The notes below the pieces were generated by a model that was not told the DNA's origin, did not search any database, and saw only the letters and a list, made by a program, of their open reading frames with translations. Positions 17,267 through 25,288 of a DNA stretch of 51,497 nucleotides are shown here, in pieces (positions within the stretch are counted from its first letter, which is position 1; every line of letters starts with the position of its first letter). A program made the translations under genes and the position numbers. The stretch is from Eubacteriales bacterium (GTDB taxonomy: Bacteria; Bacillota; Clostridia; Lachnospirales; Lachnospiraceae), in assembly GCA_030533385.1 (NCBI GenBank), contig JAUNJG010000010.1, positions 1 through 51,497 of the forward strand, given 5' to 3'.

Positions 17267-17977
17267 GTGGCTGACAGAAGTATTGGTTTGATTGAAACCT
17301 TTGGGCTTGCTGCCTGCATAGCGGCGGCAGACGCAGCAGTGAAATCTGCAAACGTAAAGCTGCTCGGCTATGAGTACGCAAAGGGCGACGGCATGTGTAC
17401 TGTCAAAGTAGAGGGAAATGTCGGAGCCTGCAAGGCAGCGATTGCAGCCGGAAAGCGGGCGGCCGAGATGGTCAATGGTTCTTTGAACGGAACAAAAGGC
17501 GTGCTGCTGAAAGCCCGCCCGGCGGACGGCATGAAGGAGCTTCTCATCGAAAACAGAGAAACCGTTGGAGGTGAGATTGCCCTTGCGGAAGGATACCGCC
17601 CGGCAGGGGACAGCAAGAAGCCGGTTCTCGTGAAGAACTGGAAACCAAAGGAAGAACCAAAGGCAGAGACGCCAGCGGAAGTGACACCTGAACCGCCTGT
17701 AGAAGAAAGTCTTGGGGAAGAGACGTCCGGTGCGGAAAAAAAACCTGACTTAGAGGAAAAAGAGGAGGAATCTGAGTCGGAACCGGAGGCGCAGCCGGAA
17801 CCACCGTCTGAATCAGAACCGGAGGCGGAGGCCACGGCAGAAATGCCAAAAGAGGAAGAATCTGATTTGGCAGGAAACGCCGGGGAAGAACCGGGGACAG
17901 ACGCTCCTAAGAGAAAGACATCGACAGGAAATAATAGAAGAAGAAACCGCAAGAAGAAACCGACCCCGGAGAATTAG
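17267..17977 (+). CDS. pduK: PduK-like shell protein with acidic Pro/Glu tail and basic C-terminus
   Basis: A 236-residue protein. Residues 1-88 form a single BMC domain of the PduA/PduK type with pore segment AKGDGMCTVKV. About 95-125 is a linker. Residues about 126-210 form a low-complexity acidic region dominated by Glu, Pro and Ser. The last 25 residues are strongly basic (RRRNRKKK). PduK proteins carry C-terminal extensions, but this acid-then-base layout is longer than in Salmonella. It starts at GTG 17267 after AAGGAGGTG. Position after pduH fits pduK; pduJ, the usual neighbour, is absent. Likely a minor shell protein; the tail may bind cargo, nucleic acid or other cell structures (inference). 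Confidence 0.88.
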   Translation: MADRSIGLIETFGLAACIAAADAAVKSANVKLLGYEYAKGDGMCTVKVEGNVGACKAAIAAGKRAAEMVNGSLNGTKGVLLKARPADGMKELLIENRETVGGEIALAEGYRPAGDSKKPVLVKNWKPKEEPKAETPAEVTPEPPVEESLGEETSGAEKKPDLEEKEEESESEPEAQPEPPSESEPEAEATAEMPKEEESDLAGNAGEEPGTDAPKRKTSTGNNRRRNRKKKPTPEN

Positions 17978-18090
17978 CCCGTGCAGGCTGTCACTGTGGG
18001 GACGGTGCGGAAGGCGGACAAGGCAGATATGTAAGCCGGAGGCGGAGTGTCCGCGCCGGGTTGCATGAGTAAATATGGTGGAGGAACGGC

Positions 18091-18177
18091 ATGTGGATTC
18101 TGATGAGGCGAGTGCCTGTTTCCTTGGCGATGATGTGCAGATACAATCATGCAGAGATAAGGGGATGGCATGAATAA
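18091..18177 (+). CDS. Possible 28-residue ORF overlapping the eutJ start
   Basis: In the 192-base gap after the PduK-like gene, ATG 18091 follows GGAGGAAC at a suitable distance. It reads 28 codons to TAA 18175-18177, overlapping the eutJ start at 18170 in another frame. The product is basic and Met-rich with no recognisable motif. It could couple translation to eutJ or be chance; nothing else was seen in this gap. Confidence 0.2.
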   Translation: MWILMRRVPVSLAMMCRYNHAEIRGWHE

Positions 18178-18988
18178 TTATAATGATATTCTGGTCGGCT
18201 TTTCGGAGCTGATCAAGAACGAAGAATTTCAACCTTACGAAGGAGATTTGAAACTGGGCGTTGACCTTGGAACAGCGAACATCGTTGTCTCCGTGGTGGA
18301 TGCCAACAACACTCCGATTGCAGGGATGTCTTATCCTTCCACCGTAGTCAAAGATGGCATCGTGGTGGACTTCCTTGGAGCATCCAGGGCTGTCAAAGAC
18401 ATGAAGGCCAGGCTGGAAGAGATGATGGGCGTGGAATTTTATGAGGCAGCCACAGCGATTCCTCCGGGAATCATCTCCGGCAACGTGAAGGTGATTTCCA
18501 ACGTGGTGGAGTCCGTGGGACTTGACGTGGTGAAAGTCATTGATGAGCCGACGGCGGCTGCCACCGTCCTCGGTATTACCGACGGGGCGGTGGTGGACGT
18601 GGGAGGCGGAACAACCGGCATCAGCATCTTAAAAGGTGGAGAGGTTGTTTTTACGGCGGATGAACCCACGGGAGGCACGCACATGACGCTGGTACTTGCC
18701 GGCAGTCTGGGCTGTACTTTTGAGGAAGCGGAACGAATCAAAAAAGATCCAAAACAGGAAATGCTGGTATTTCCGGTGGTGAAACCGGTCATCGAAAAGA
18801 TGGCGGCCATCGTGGCCCGATTTATAGAGGGCTATGACGTGGATGTCATCTATGTGGTGGGCGGCGCATGCAGCTTTAAAAAGTTTGAGAGCGTCTTTGA
18901 AAAAGAGACGGGAGTCAAAACGATAAAGCCGAAGGAGCCGCTGTTGGTGACACCACTTGGAATTGCCATGAACTGTGACAAACAATAG
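18170..18988 (+). CDS. eutJ: EutJ/PduJ-class Hsp70-like chaperone ATPase
   Basis: A 272-residue actin-fold ATPase of the EutJ family, found in many ethanolamine and propanediol microcompartment loci of Firmicutes and thought to assist enzyme folding or reactivation. It shows GVDLGTANIVVSVVD (phosphate-1), DEPTAAATVLGI, VVDVGGGTTGISI (phosphate-2) and VIYVVGGACSFKKF (adenosine site). ATG 18170 follows AAGGGG. Note that the shell protein PduJ is a different protein. Confidence 0.93.
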   Translation: MNNYNDILVGFSELIKNEEFQPYEGDLKLGVDLGTANIVVSVVDANNTPIAGMSYPSTVVKDGIVVDFLGASRAVKDMKARLEEMMGVEFYEAATAIPPGIISGNVKVISNVVESVGLDVVKVIDEPTAAATVLGITDGAVVDVGGGTTGISILKGGEVVFTADEPTGGTHMTLVLAGSLGCTFEEAERIKKDPKQEMLVFPVVKPVIEKMAAIVARFIEGYDVDVIYVVGGACSFKKFESVFEKETGVKTIKPKEPLLVTPLGIAMNCDKQ

Positions 18989-18996
18989 GTGGCATA

Positions 18997-19854
18997 ATGA
19001 ATAGAAACGAGTTTGAGAATGCGCTTATGTCAACCATTGTGGAATATATTTCCGACCAGATTGTTTTAAAATATATGGATGCGTGCAGACAGGCAGCGGT
19101 TCTTTTCTCAGGCGCTTTCATTGGTTACGCCGATGCGGTGGAATCCCTGAAAGAACTGAAAAAAGAAGGCTGGAAGCTGACCGTGGTTTTGTCAAGAGCG
19201 GCGTCCGAGGTTCTCACGGAAGAACGTATTAAAAATGATATTGAGCCGGAATCCATTTATGTTGAGGGCGCTCCGATAAATGGAAGACAGATTGTTGACG
19301 ACAATCAGTTTGTAGTGATACCGGAATTGACCGTAAATACTGTGGCCAAGGTGGCAAATTGCATCAGTGATAATCTGCTGACGAACATGATTTTCAGAGC
19401 CATGGCGACGGGAAAACCGGTCATTGCAGCCATCGACGGCTGCTGTCCGGATAATGAGGTCAGAGCAAAGATGGGCTTTAAGGTGACGGAGGCCTACAAG
19501 GCAAAGATGCGCTCCAATCTGGAGGATGTGCAGTCTTACGGCATTCACCTGACGACCGCAGCAAATCTGAGCAGAAAAGTCAACAAAGTATATAGGGCGG
19601 GCTTTGATTTTCCGGCGCCGGATTCGGATTCCAAATCGGCTTCGGCAAAATCGGAGCAGGCAGCAAAAACATCTTGCGGATGCAGAACTTCCGGGACAGA
19701 TGCCAGCGTCAAGCTTGACAAAAAGGTCATCGGGAGAGTAGATATTGCAAAAAACGCAAGATATCAGACCATCATCGTGAGGAGGGACGCTCTTGTCACA
19801 GGCCTTGCGAATGATGAGGCGAGTAACCGTGGAATTGCGATTGTAAGAGAATGA
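18997..19854 (+). CDS. Microcompartment-associated flavoprotein-like protein
   Basis: A 285-residue protein whose residues about 30-165 resemble the flavoprotein (HFCD-type) Rossmann fold: AAVLFSGAFIGYADAVESL, WKLTVVLSRAASEVL, VIPELTVNTVAKVANCISDNLLTNMIFRAMATGKPVIAA. A low-complexity Ser/Ala/Lys stretch (about 205-225) leads to a CGC motif. The C-terminus (VIGRVDIAKNA..IIVRRDALVTGLANDEA..RGI.IV) resembles tail motifs seen in other microcompartment-associated proteins. It occupies the slot between eutJ and pduN that holds an uncharacterised gene in Listeria and pduM in Salmonella. Its reaction is unknown. AGGTGG precedes ATG 18997. Confidence 0.65.
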   Translation: MNRNEFENALMSTIVEYISDQIVLKYMDACRQAAVLFSGAFIGYADAVESLKELKKEGWKLTVVLSRAASEVLTEERIKNDIEPESIYVEGAPINGRQIVDDNQFVVIPELTVNTVAKVANCISDNLLTNMIFRAMATGKPVIAAIDGCCPDNEVRAKMGFKVTEAYKAKMRSNLEDVQSYGIHLTTAANLSRKVNKVYRAGFDFPAPDSDSKSASAKSEQAAKTSCGCRTSGTDASVKLDKKVIGRVDIAKNARYQTIIVRRDALVTGLANDEASNRGIAIVRE

Positions 19855-19867
19855 AGTAGGTGAAGAC

Positions 19868-20149
19868 ATGTATTTAGGTAAAGTAATCGGTACAGTAGTT
19901 TCTACTGTGAAATGCCCCAGTCTGACTGGTTGCAAGTTTTTGATTGTCGAGAAGATTAATCAGGATTTGACAGCAAAAAAACAGACGGAAGTTGCCGTTG
20001 ATACTGTTGGAGCCGGCGATGGCGAAACCGTAATTGTCGTGGGCGGCAGTTCGGCCCGTATGTCAGGTGATGGTGAGAAGAAAACCAATCTTCCCGTTGA
20101 TGCCGCAATTGTCGGTATCGTGGATACAGTAGAAGTGTCCCAGTGTTAA
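19868..20149 (+). CDS. pduN: Microcompartment vertex protein PduN (EutN/CcmL)
   Basis: A 93-residue BMC pentamer protein that caps the vertices of the polyhedral shell. It starts MYLGKVIGTVVST and has the family features LTG.KFLIV, VAVDTVGAGDGETVIVVGGSSAR and DAAIVGIVDTVE. ATG 19868 follows AGGTGA, 13 bases after the flavoprotein-like gene. Confidence 0.96.
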   Translation: MYLGKVIGTVVSTVKCPSLTGCKFLIVEKINQDLTAKKQTEVAVDTVGAGDGETVIVVGGSSARMSGDGEKKTNLPVDAAIVGIVDTVEVSQC

Positions 20150-20161
20150 AGGTGTGAATGT

Positions 20162-21181
20162 ATGGCTAATATTTATACAAGAACAGGTGACAAAGGTACA
20201 ACGGGTTTATACGGAGGTTCCAGAGTGGATAAAGACAGCCTGAATGTCGATGTGTACGGAACTTTGGATGAGGCCATCTCTTCTTTGGGGGTGGCATATG
20301 CTCAGACCCAGTCACCGGATATCAGAAAATACATTAATCATATTCAAAAAAGGATGTTTCAGGCAGGGGCAGAGTTCGCATCAGACGAGAGGGGCATGGA
20401 AATGCTCAAAGATAAAATCAATGAGGCAGATATCAAATATCTGGAAAAAATCATTGACGAATCGACGGAAGTCAACGGACTGATGCGTGAGTTTGTCGTG
20501 CCGGGTGTAAATCCTTCTTCTGCGGCTCTCCACGTTGCCAGAACGGTTGTGCGGAGAGCAGAAAGAAAAATTACGACCCTTGCCAGAGAGATTCCTGTGC
20601 GTGATGAGTTGAGGCAATTCATCAATCGTCTTTCTGATGCGTGTTATGCCCTGGCCCGTCTGGAGGAGGCCAGAGCGCAGCAGGAAGAAGTGGAGGAACT
20701 TAGAGAGACAGTGCGGAAAGTGGTGACGGAAGTCATGGGACGTGCTGTGGATAAAGGAGAATGCAAAATGGACATGTCTTTGGAATCCTTAAAAAAGATG
20801 GCAGAATATGTGGAAGAAAAGGCCAATGAAATCGGCGTGCCGATGGTTTTTTCCGCAGTGGATGAAGGTGGAAACCTTCTCTATTTCCAGAGGATGGAAG
20901 GCGCTCTCTTAATCAGTGTAAAAGTCTCTCAGGATAAGGCATATACCGCCTGTGCCCTGAAGTCTCCGACGGCAGCTCTTGCGGATGTCACAAAGCCTGG
21001 TGACAGTCTGTGGAGCCTCCACGCTTCCGGAGACGGCAGGATTGTCTGCTTCGGCGGAGGATATCCGATAGAGGTGGATGGCAAAGTCATCGGAGCCATC
21101 GGCGTCAGCGGAGGCACTGCCGAGGAAGATATGGCGGTTGCAACATATGCATTAGAAAAAATGCAAGGAGGAAAAGCATAA
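20162..21181 (+). CDS. pduO: PduO: cob(I)alamin adenosyltransferase with GlcG/HbpS domain
   Basis: A 339-residue two-domain protein. Residues 1-about 185 are a PduO-type ATP:cob(I)alamin adenosyltransferase with the N-terminal YTRTGDKGTTGLYGG ATP-binding motif and VVRRAER..T later. Residues about 200-335 are a GlcG/HbpS-like domain (YVEEKANEIGVPMVFSAVDEGGN), which binds heme in the Salmonella protein. It makes coenzyme B12 for PduCDE, using cob(I)alamin that PduS can supply. The stop TAA shares its last base with the ATG of pduP, indicating coupling. Confidence 0.96.
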   Translation: MANIYTRTGDKGTTGLYGGSRVDKDSLNVDVYGTLDEAISSLGVAYAQTQSPDIRKYINHIQKRMFQAGAEFASDERGMEMLKDKINEADIKYLEKIIDESTEVNGLMREFVVPGVNPSSAALHVARTVVRRAERKITTLAREIPVRDELRQFINRLSDACYALARLEEARAQQEEVEELRETVRKVVTEVMGRAVDKGECKMDMSLESLKKMAEYVEEKANEIGVPMVFSAVDEGGNLLYFQRMEGALLISVKVSQDKAYTACALKSPTAALADVTKPGDSLWSLHASGDGRIVCFGGGYPIEVDGKVIGAIGVSGGTAEEDMAVATYALEKMQGGKA

Positions 21182-22590
21182 TGAATATTGATGTTCAATT
21201 AATTGAAAAGGTTGTGAAAAAGGTTTTAAACGATGTGGAATCCGCTTGCCCATCCGAACCGGAGTACTCATATGGTATCTTTGAGACGATGGATGATGCG
21301 ATCGAGGCATCTTTTAAGGCGCAGAAAGAATATATGAATTACTCCATGTCCGACAGGCAGAGATTCGTGGAAGGAATCCGCGAGGTAGTTTGTACAAAAG
21401 AAAATCTGGAGTACATGAGCCAGCTGGCAGTGGAAGAAAGCGGCATGGGCGCTTATGAGTACAAGCTGATCAAAAACAGATTGGCTGCGGAAAAATCTCC
21501 GGGAATCGAAGATTTGACGACGGAGGCGCTGTCCGGAGATGACGGACTGACGCTGGTTGAGTACTGTCCGTTTGGCGTGATCGGTGCCATTGCTCCTACC
21601 ACCAATCCGACCGAGACCGTAATCTGTAACTCTATCGGAATGTTGGCAGGTGGAAATACTGTAGTGTTCAGCCCGCATCCACGCTCCAAAGGAGTTTCCA
21701 TCTGGCTGATTAAAAAATTGAACGAGAAACTGGAAGAGCTGGGTGCTCCTAGAAATCTGATTGTGACTGTTCAGGAACCTTCCATCGAGAATACCAATAT
21801 TATGATGTCTCATCCAAAGGTGCGGATGCTCGTTGCCACAGGCGGACCGGGCATCGTAAAAGCAGTGATGTCCACAGGCAAAAAGGCAATCGGAGCCGGA
21901 GCCGGCAATCCTCCTGTTGTTGTTGACGAGACGGCTGATATCGAAAAGGCAGCGGTTGACATCGTAAATGGATGCTCCTTTGATAACAACCTGCCGTGTA
22001 TCGCAGAAAAAGAAGTGATCGCTGTTGATCAGATTGCAGATTACTTAATCTTCAACATGAAGAACAACGGCGCATACGAAGTAAAAGACCCTGAAATCGT
22101 AGAAAAAATGGTGGAACTGGTAACCAAGGACAGAAAGAAACCGAACGTGAACTTCGTTGGCAAGAGCGCACAGTACATTCTTGACAAAGTGGGAATTACC
22201 GTAGGCCCGGAAGTCAAATGTATCATCATGGAGACGCCGAAGGACCATCCGTTTGTCCAGATTGAGCTGATGATGCCTATCCTCCCTATCGTTCGTGTTG
22301 CAAACGTAGACGAAGCCATTGCATTTGCCGTAGAGGTAGAACATGGCAACAGACATACAGCGATGATGCATTCAAGAAACGTTGATAAACTGACCAAGAT
22401 GGCCAAGGAAATCGAGACGACTATTTTCGTGAAGAACGGCCCGTCCTATGCAGGCATCGGCGTTGGTGGAATGGGATATACCACATTTACCATCGCAGGA
22501 CCTACAGGAGAAGGTTTGACATCAGCGAAATCATTCTGCCGTAAGAGAAGATGCGTATTAAAGGATGGACTCCACATCAGAATGAAATAA
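21181..22590 (+). CDS. pduP: CoA-acylating propionaldehyde dehydrogenase
   Basis: A 469-residue aldehyde dehydrogenase of the PduP/EutE family that converts propionaldehyde, CoA and NAD+ to propionyl-CoA. The first 20 residues (MNIDVQLIEKVVKKVLNDVE) form the known type of encapsulation helix, followed by a short linker. The catalytic cysteine is Cys273 in NLPCIAEKE. Cofactor motifs PFGVIGAIAPTTNPTET and ATGGPGIVKA are present. ATG 21181 overlaps the pduO stop by one base after AAGGAGG; an upstream open extension to 21010 runs inside pduO and is rejected. Confidence 0.97.
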   Translation: MNIDVQLIEKVVKKVLNDVESACPSEPEYSYGIFETMDDAIEASFKAQKEYMNYSMSDRQRFVEGIREVVCTKENLEYMSQLAVEESGMGAYEYKLIKNRLAAEKSPGIEDLTTEALSGDDGLTLVEYCPFGVIGAIAPTTNPTETVICNSIGMLAGGNTVVFSPHPRSKGVSIWLIKKLNEKLEELGAPRNLIVTVQEPSIENTNIMMSHPKVRMLVATGGPGIVKAVMSTGKKAIGAGAGNPPVVVDETADIEKAAVDIVNGCSFDNNLPCIAEKEVIAVDQIADYLIFNMKNNGAYEVKDPEIVEKMVELVTKDRKKPNVNFVGKSAQYILDKVGITVGPEVKCIIMETPKDHPFVQIELMMPILPIVRVANVDEAIAFAVEVEHGNRHTAMMHSRNVDKLTKMAKEIETTIFVKNGPSYAGIGVGGMGYTTFTIAGPTGEGLTSAKSFCRKRRCVLKDGLHIRMK

Positions 22591-22606
22591 TTAAGAGGTG
22601 AGTAAA

Positions 22607-23935
22607 ATGGAAAAAAACCTTATTGATATTATCGCTCAGTCCGGTATTGTAGGTGCCGGTGGTGCAGGTTTTCCTACTCATGTAAAAGTGAATGCAAAAG
22701 CTGAATATGTGATCTTAAACGGTGCGGAATGTGAGCCGTTATTAAGAGTTGACCAGCAGTTGATGGCTGTAGAAGCAAAAAAGATTCTGGAAGGATTGAA
22801 GTTGGTCAAGGAAAATGTTGGCGCTGACAAGGTCGTCATTGCTTTGAAAGACCACTATACCGCAGCAATTAACAGCTTAAAACAGCTAATTGGAGAATAT
22901 GAAGGTTTCAGCCTCCATCTTCTCGAAAACTTTTACCCGGCGGGTGACGAGCAGATTACGGTGTATGAAGTGACGGGAAGGATTGTTCCGGAGGGAGGCA
23001 TCCCCCTGAATGTGGGCGTGGTCGTTGCCAACGTTGAGACGGTTCTTAACATTTACAATGCTTACTATGAAGACCGTCCGGTGACGGATTCCTATGTCAC
23101 CTTCGCCGGCGAAGTGAAAAATCACATCACCTTAAAGCTCCCATTGGGAATGACGGTAAAAGAAGCCCTTGACATGGCAGGCGGTGTGACCGTGAACGGC
23201 CCTTATGTCGTCATCAACGGCGGCCCTATGATGGGAAAACATGTCCCTCTGGACTCCAAGATTACCAAGACGACAAAAGGATTGATCGTACTTCCGGAAA
23301 GCCATCCGTTAATTCAGGATGTGAAGATGGACATTTCCAGAATGCTTCATATTGCGAAAGCTGCCTGCTGTCATTGCAGCCTTTGTACGGAAGTATGTCC
23401 CCGTCATCTGATTGGGCATAGAATTGCTCCGCATAAAACTATCAGATTTGCTAGTTATGGCAGCTTGTGCGATGGTTCTGACACCCCTATGATTGCATTC
23501 CTGTGTTCTGAATGCAGACTTTGTCAGTATGCCTGCGTGATGAACCTCCAGCCGTGGAAGGTCAATCATGAATTAAAAGGAATCATGGCAAAACAGGGCG
23601 TCAGAAATGCATTGAACAATAAGCCTGAATCGGCACATCCAATGAGAGAGTACCAGAAATATCCGATTAAGAAATTGATTGCGAATCTGGGACTTTCCAA
23701 ATACAACGTTGCCGCGCCACTGACAGAATTGCCGGGAGAGGTGGATCATGTGTCTATTCCATGTGGACAGCACATCGGCGCACCGGCCGTTCCGTGTGTA
23801 AATGTCGGTGATACGGTAGCAAAGGGCGATGTGATCGCCAAACCTGCAGAAGGTAAGTTAGGTGCTTGTATTCATGCTAGTATCAGCGGTACGGTGAAAG
23901 CGATCGCTGACGGTTGTATCTCAATCGGAAAATAA
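22607..23935 (+). CDS. pduS: Cobalamin reductase PduS, RnfC-like
   Basis: A 442-residue flavin and iron-sulfur protein that reduces cob(III/II)alamin for PduO or shuttles electrons across the shell. It starts with the RnfC-type GGAGFPTHVK motif. SLBB-like segments follow, then two 4Fe-4S ligand sets (CCHCSLCTEVCP and CSECRLCQYAC), and a C-terminal lipoyl/biotinyl-like barrel (VNVGDTVAKGDVIAKPAEGKLG). ATG 22607 is spaced nine bases from AGAGG; an in-frame GTG at 22598 overlaps that site. It is followed directly by pduT, its known partner. Confidence 0.95.
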   Translation: MEKNLIDIIAQSGIVGAGGAGFPTHVKVNAKAEYVILNGAECEPLLRVDQQLMAVEAKKILEGLKLVKENVGADKVVIALKDHYTAAINSLKQLIGEYEGFSLHLLENFYPAGDEQITVYEVTGRIVPEGGIPLNVGVVVANVETVLNIYNAYYEDRPVTDSYVTFAGEVKNHITLKLPLGMTVKEALDMAGGVTVNGPYVVINGGPMMGKHVPLDSKITKTTKGLIVLPESHPLIQDVKMDISRMLHIAKAACCHCSLCTEVCPRHLIGHRIAPHKTIRFASYGSLCDGSDTPMIAFLCSECRLCQYACVMNLQPWKVNHELKGIMAKQGVRNALNNKPESAHPMREYQKYPIKKLIANLGLSKYNVAAPLTELPGEVDHVSIPCGQHIGAPAVPCVNVGDTVAKGDVIAKPAEGKLGACIHASISGTVKAIADGCISIGK

Positions 23936-23952
23936 AGGATGGTGTTTACGCA

Positions 23953-24504
23953 GTGAGAAAAGCAGTTGGATTTGTGGAAATTAAAAGCATTCCTGTCGGA
24001 ATCCAGACAGCAGATGAGATGGTAAAAGCAGGAAATGTAGAAATATTACTGGCTACACCAATTTGCCCTGGTAAATATGTAATTATTATTGCGGGACAGG
24101 TGGGACCTGTGAAGGCGGCCATGAGCAAAGCAGAGCTTGTGAGCGGCATTTACTTGATTGACACCCATGTTCTTGACAATATCCGTGAGGAAGTGCTTCC
24201 GGCCATCTCCGGGTTCGGAAGCACAGAAAAAATCCAGGCAGTTGGAGCAATTGAAACAATTTCTGCCTTGACGGCAATCATTGCAGCCGATGTTGCGGTG
24301 AAGGCGTCCAAAGTCAGCATTGTTGATTTGAGAATCGCCAGAGGTTTGGGTGGAAAGGGCTATCTGGTTATTACCGGTGAGGTATCTTCCGTGAAGTCTG
24401 CAATTAATGCATGTCTTGCGAAGCTGGGAGTCAGTGGGGAAGTGACATCGACCTCCATTATTCCTCGCCCGCATCCATCAATTGTTGAAAATCTTATAAA
24501 ATAA
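23953..24504 (+). CDS. pduT: Iron-sulfur shell protein PduT
   Basis: A 183-residue tandem BMC-domain trimer. Cys38 in TPICPGKYV, counted from GTG 23953, is the residue that in Salmonella PduT ligates a 4Fe-4S cluster at the three-fold pore. The second domain (about 95-180) resembles PduA and ends IIPRPH. The longer open frame from 23914 lies within pduS; GTG 23953 has AAAGGATGG in the end of pduS and matches the family start exactly. It probably relays electrons between cytosol and PduS. Confidence 0.95.
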   Translation: MRKAVGFVEIKSIPVGIQTADEMVKAGNVEILLATPICPGKYVIIIAGQVGPVKAAMSKAELVSGIYLIDTHVLDNIREEVLPAISGFGSTEKIQAVGAIETISALTAIIAADVAVKASKVSIVDLRIARGLGGKGYLVITGEVSSVKSAINACLAKLGVSGEVTSTSIIPRPHPSIVENLIK

Positions 24505-24845
24505 TCCGAAGAGTTTGTATTGACGGGGGTATGAAGAACTGCACCTGCCAGGCTTGTGCCAGTATGCCTGTATCTTCTGTGAATATGAGAGAAATGAAAA
24601 GGAATCGGATCAAAGAGGAAGCTGTCGTATATAGGCAAGCTGCGGCATTGAGAAGTCGTGTGTCCGTACCCCCTGCCATCGCAGGTAAAATGTAATGCGT
24701 AATGGTGAGGGACGGGGCAGGATATTGATGGGCAGAGGGCGGTTGCGGCAGCTTCTTTTATGGATTGACACCGTGGCGCTGTTTTTTTACAATGGTGAAT
24801 AGGCAGCCATGTTTCACAGAATCAGAACTAGAAAAGGAGAGTATT
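24505..24845 (+). other. 341-base gap after pduT
   Basis: No coding frame with a credible start fills this gap. Only short imperfect dyads were seen, for example around 24520-24585, and a CAGC/GCTG pair before a T7 run near 24784-24791 that could be a weak terminator. No riboswitch consensus was recognised. Confidence 0.4.
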
Positions 24846-25193
24846 ATGTCAGCAACTTATATACCAATCAGCGAGGAAAATAAGAAGCTTATTTTGAATT
24901 TTATCGGGATGTGCCGTCTGAGCGGACTGGAAAATGGAGGAGAGCCGTCTTTTACTTTTAGAGATAACAGAGAGGGCGTTGGCGTCGTGATGTTTGACTT
25001 GTTTTACAGAAGTACGGGCATTGAGGAACCGTGCTGGAATATGACGGTGAAAGTGGATGCTTCCACCCGCTTTCACGATGAGGAACCGGACAAACCGGGT
25101 GAGACGTATTGTTACTTGGACGCCTATAAGATAGCGAAGGATTCTTTGGAGTTAGAACATAAGACTTCCAAGTTTAATATATTCGCATTTTAA
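24846..25193 (+). CDS. Hypothetical 115-residue protein at the end of the pdu operon
   Basis: I do not recognise the family. The protein is small, acidic and soluble (no signal or membrane segment). Two short predicted beta-rich blocks are visible: GGEPSFTFRDNREGVGVVMFDLFYR and a C-terminal YLDAYKIAKDSLELEH...FNIFAF. Only Cys residues at MCRLSG, EEPCW and TYCYL stand out. ATG 24846 follows AAAGGAG; the longer frame to 24765 lacks a site. It is read in the pdu direction after a 341-base gap and ends before a perfect bidirectional terminator, so it closes the locus. A function in the microcompartment is inference from position only. Confidence 0.75.
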   Translation: MSATYIPISEENKKLILNFIGMCRLSGLENGGEPSFTFRDNREGVGVVMFDLFYRSTGIEEPCWNMTVKVDASTRFHDEEPDKPGETYCYLDAYKIAKDSLELEHKTSKFNIFAF

Positions 25194-25237
25194 GTCCTTG
25201 TTTTGGAAAGGCGTCTTGTTCTACATATCGGATAGAT

Positions 25238-25282
25238 AACAGGTGAAGGTTTAGACTATGTCCATTCCTTCACCTGTTTTGT
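25238..25282. terminator. Bidirectional terminator between the pdu locus and the kinase operon
   Basis: A perfect 12-bp stem: AACAGGTGAAGG (25238-25249) with CCTTCACCTGTT (25267-25278), loop of 17 bases, T-rich on + and usable in both directions. It separates two convergent operons. Confidence 0.9.
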
Positions 25283-25288
25283 ATATTA

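Noticed and set aside
21010-21180. N-terminal extension of PduP
   Set aside because: It lies within pduO in another frame and is Arg-rich nonsense; the encapsulation helix starts at ATG 21181.
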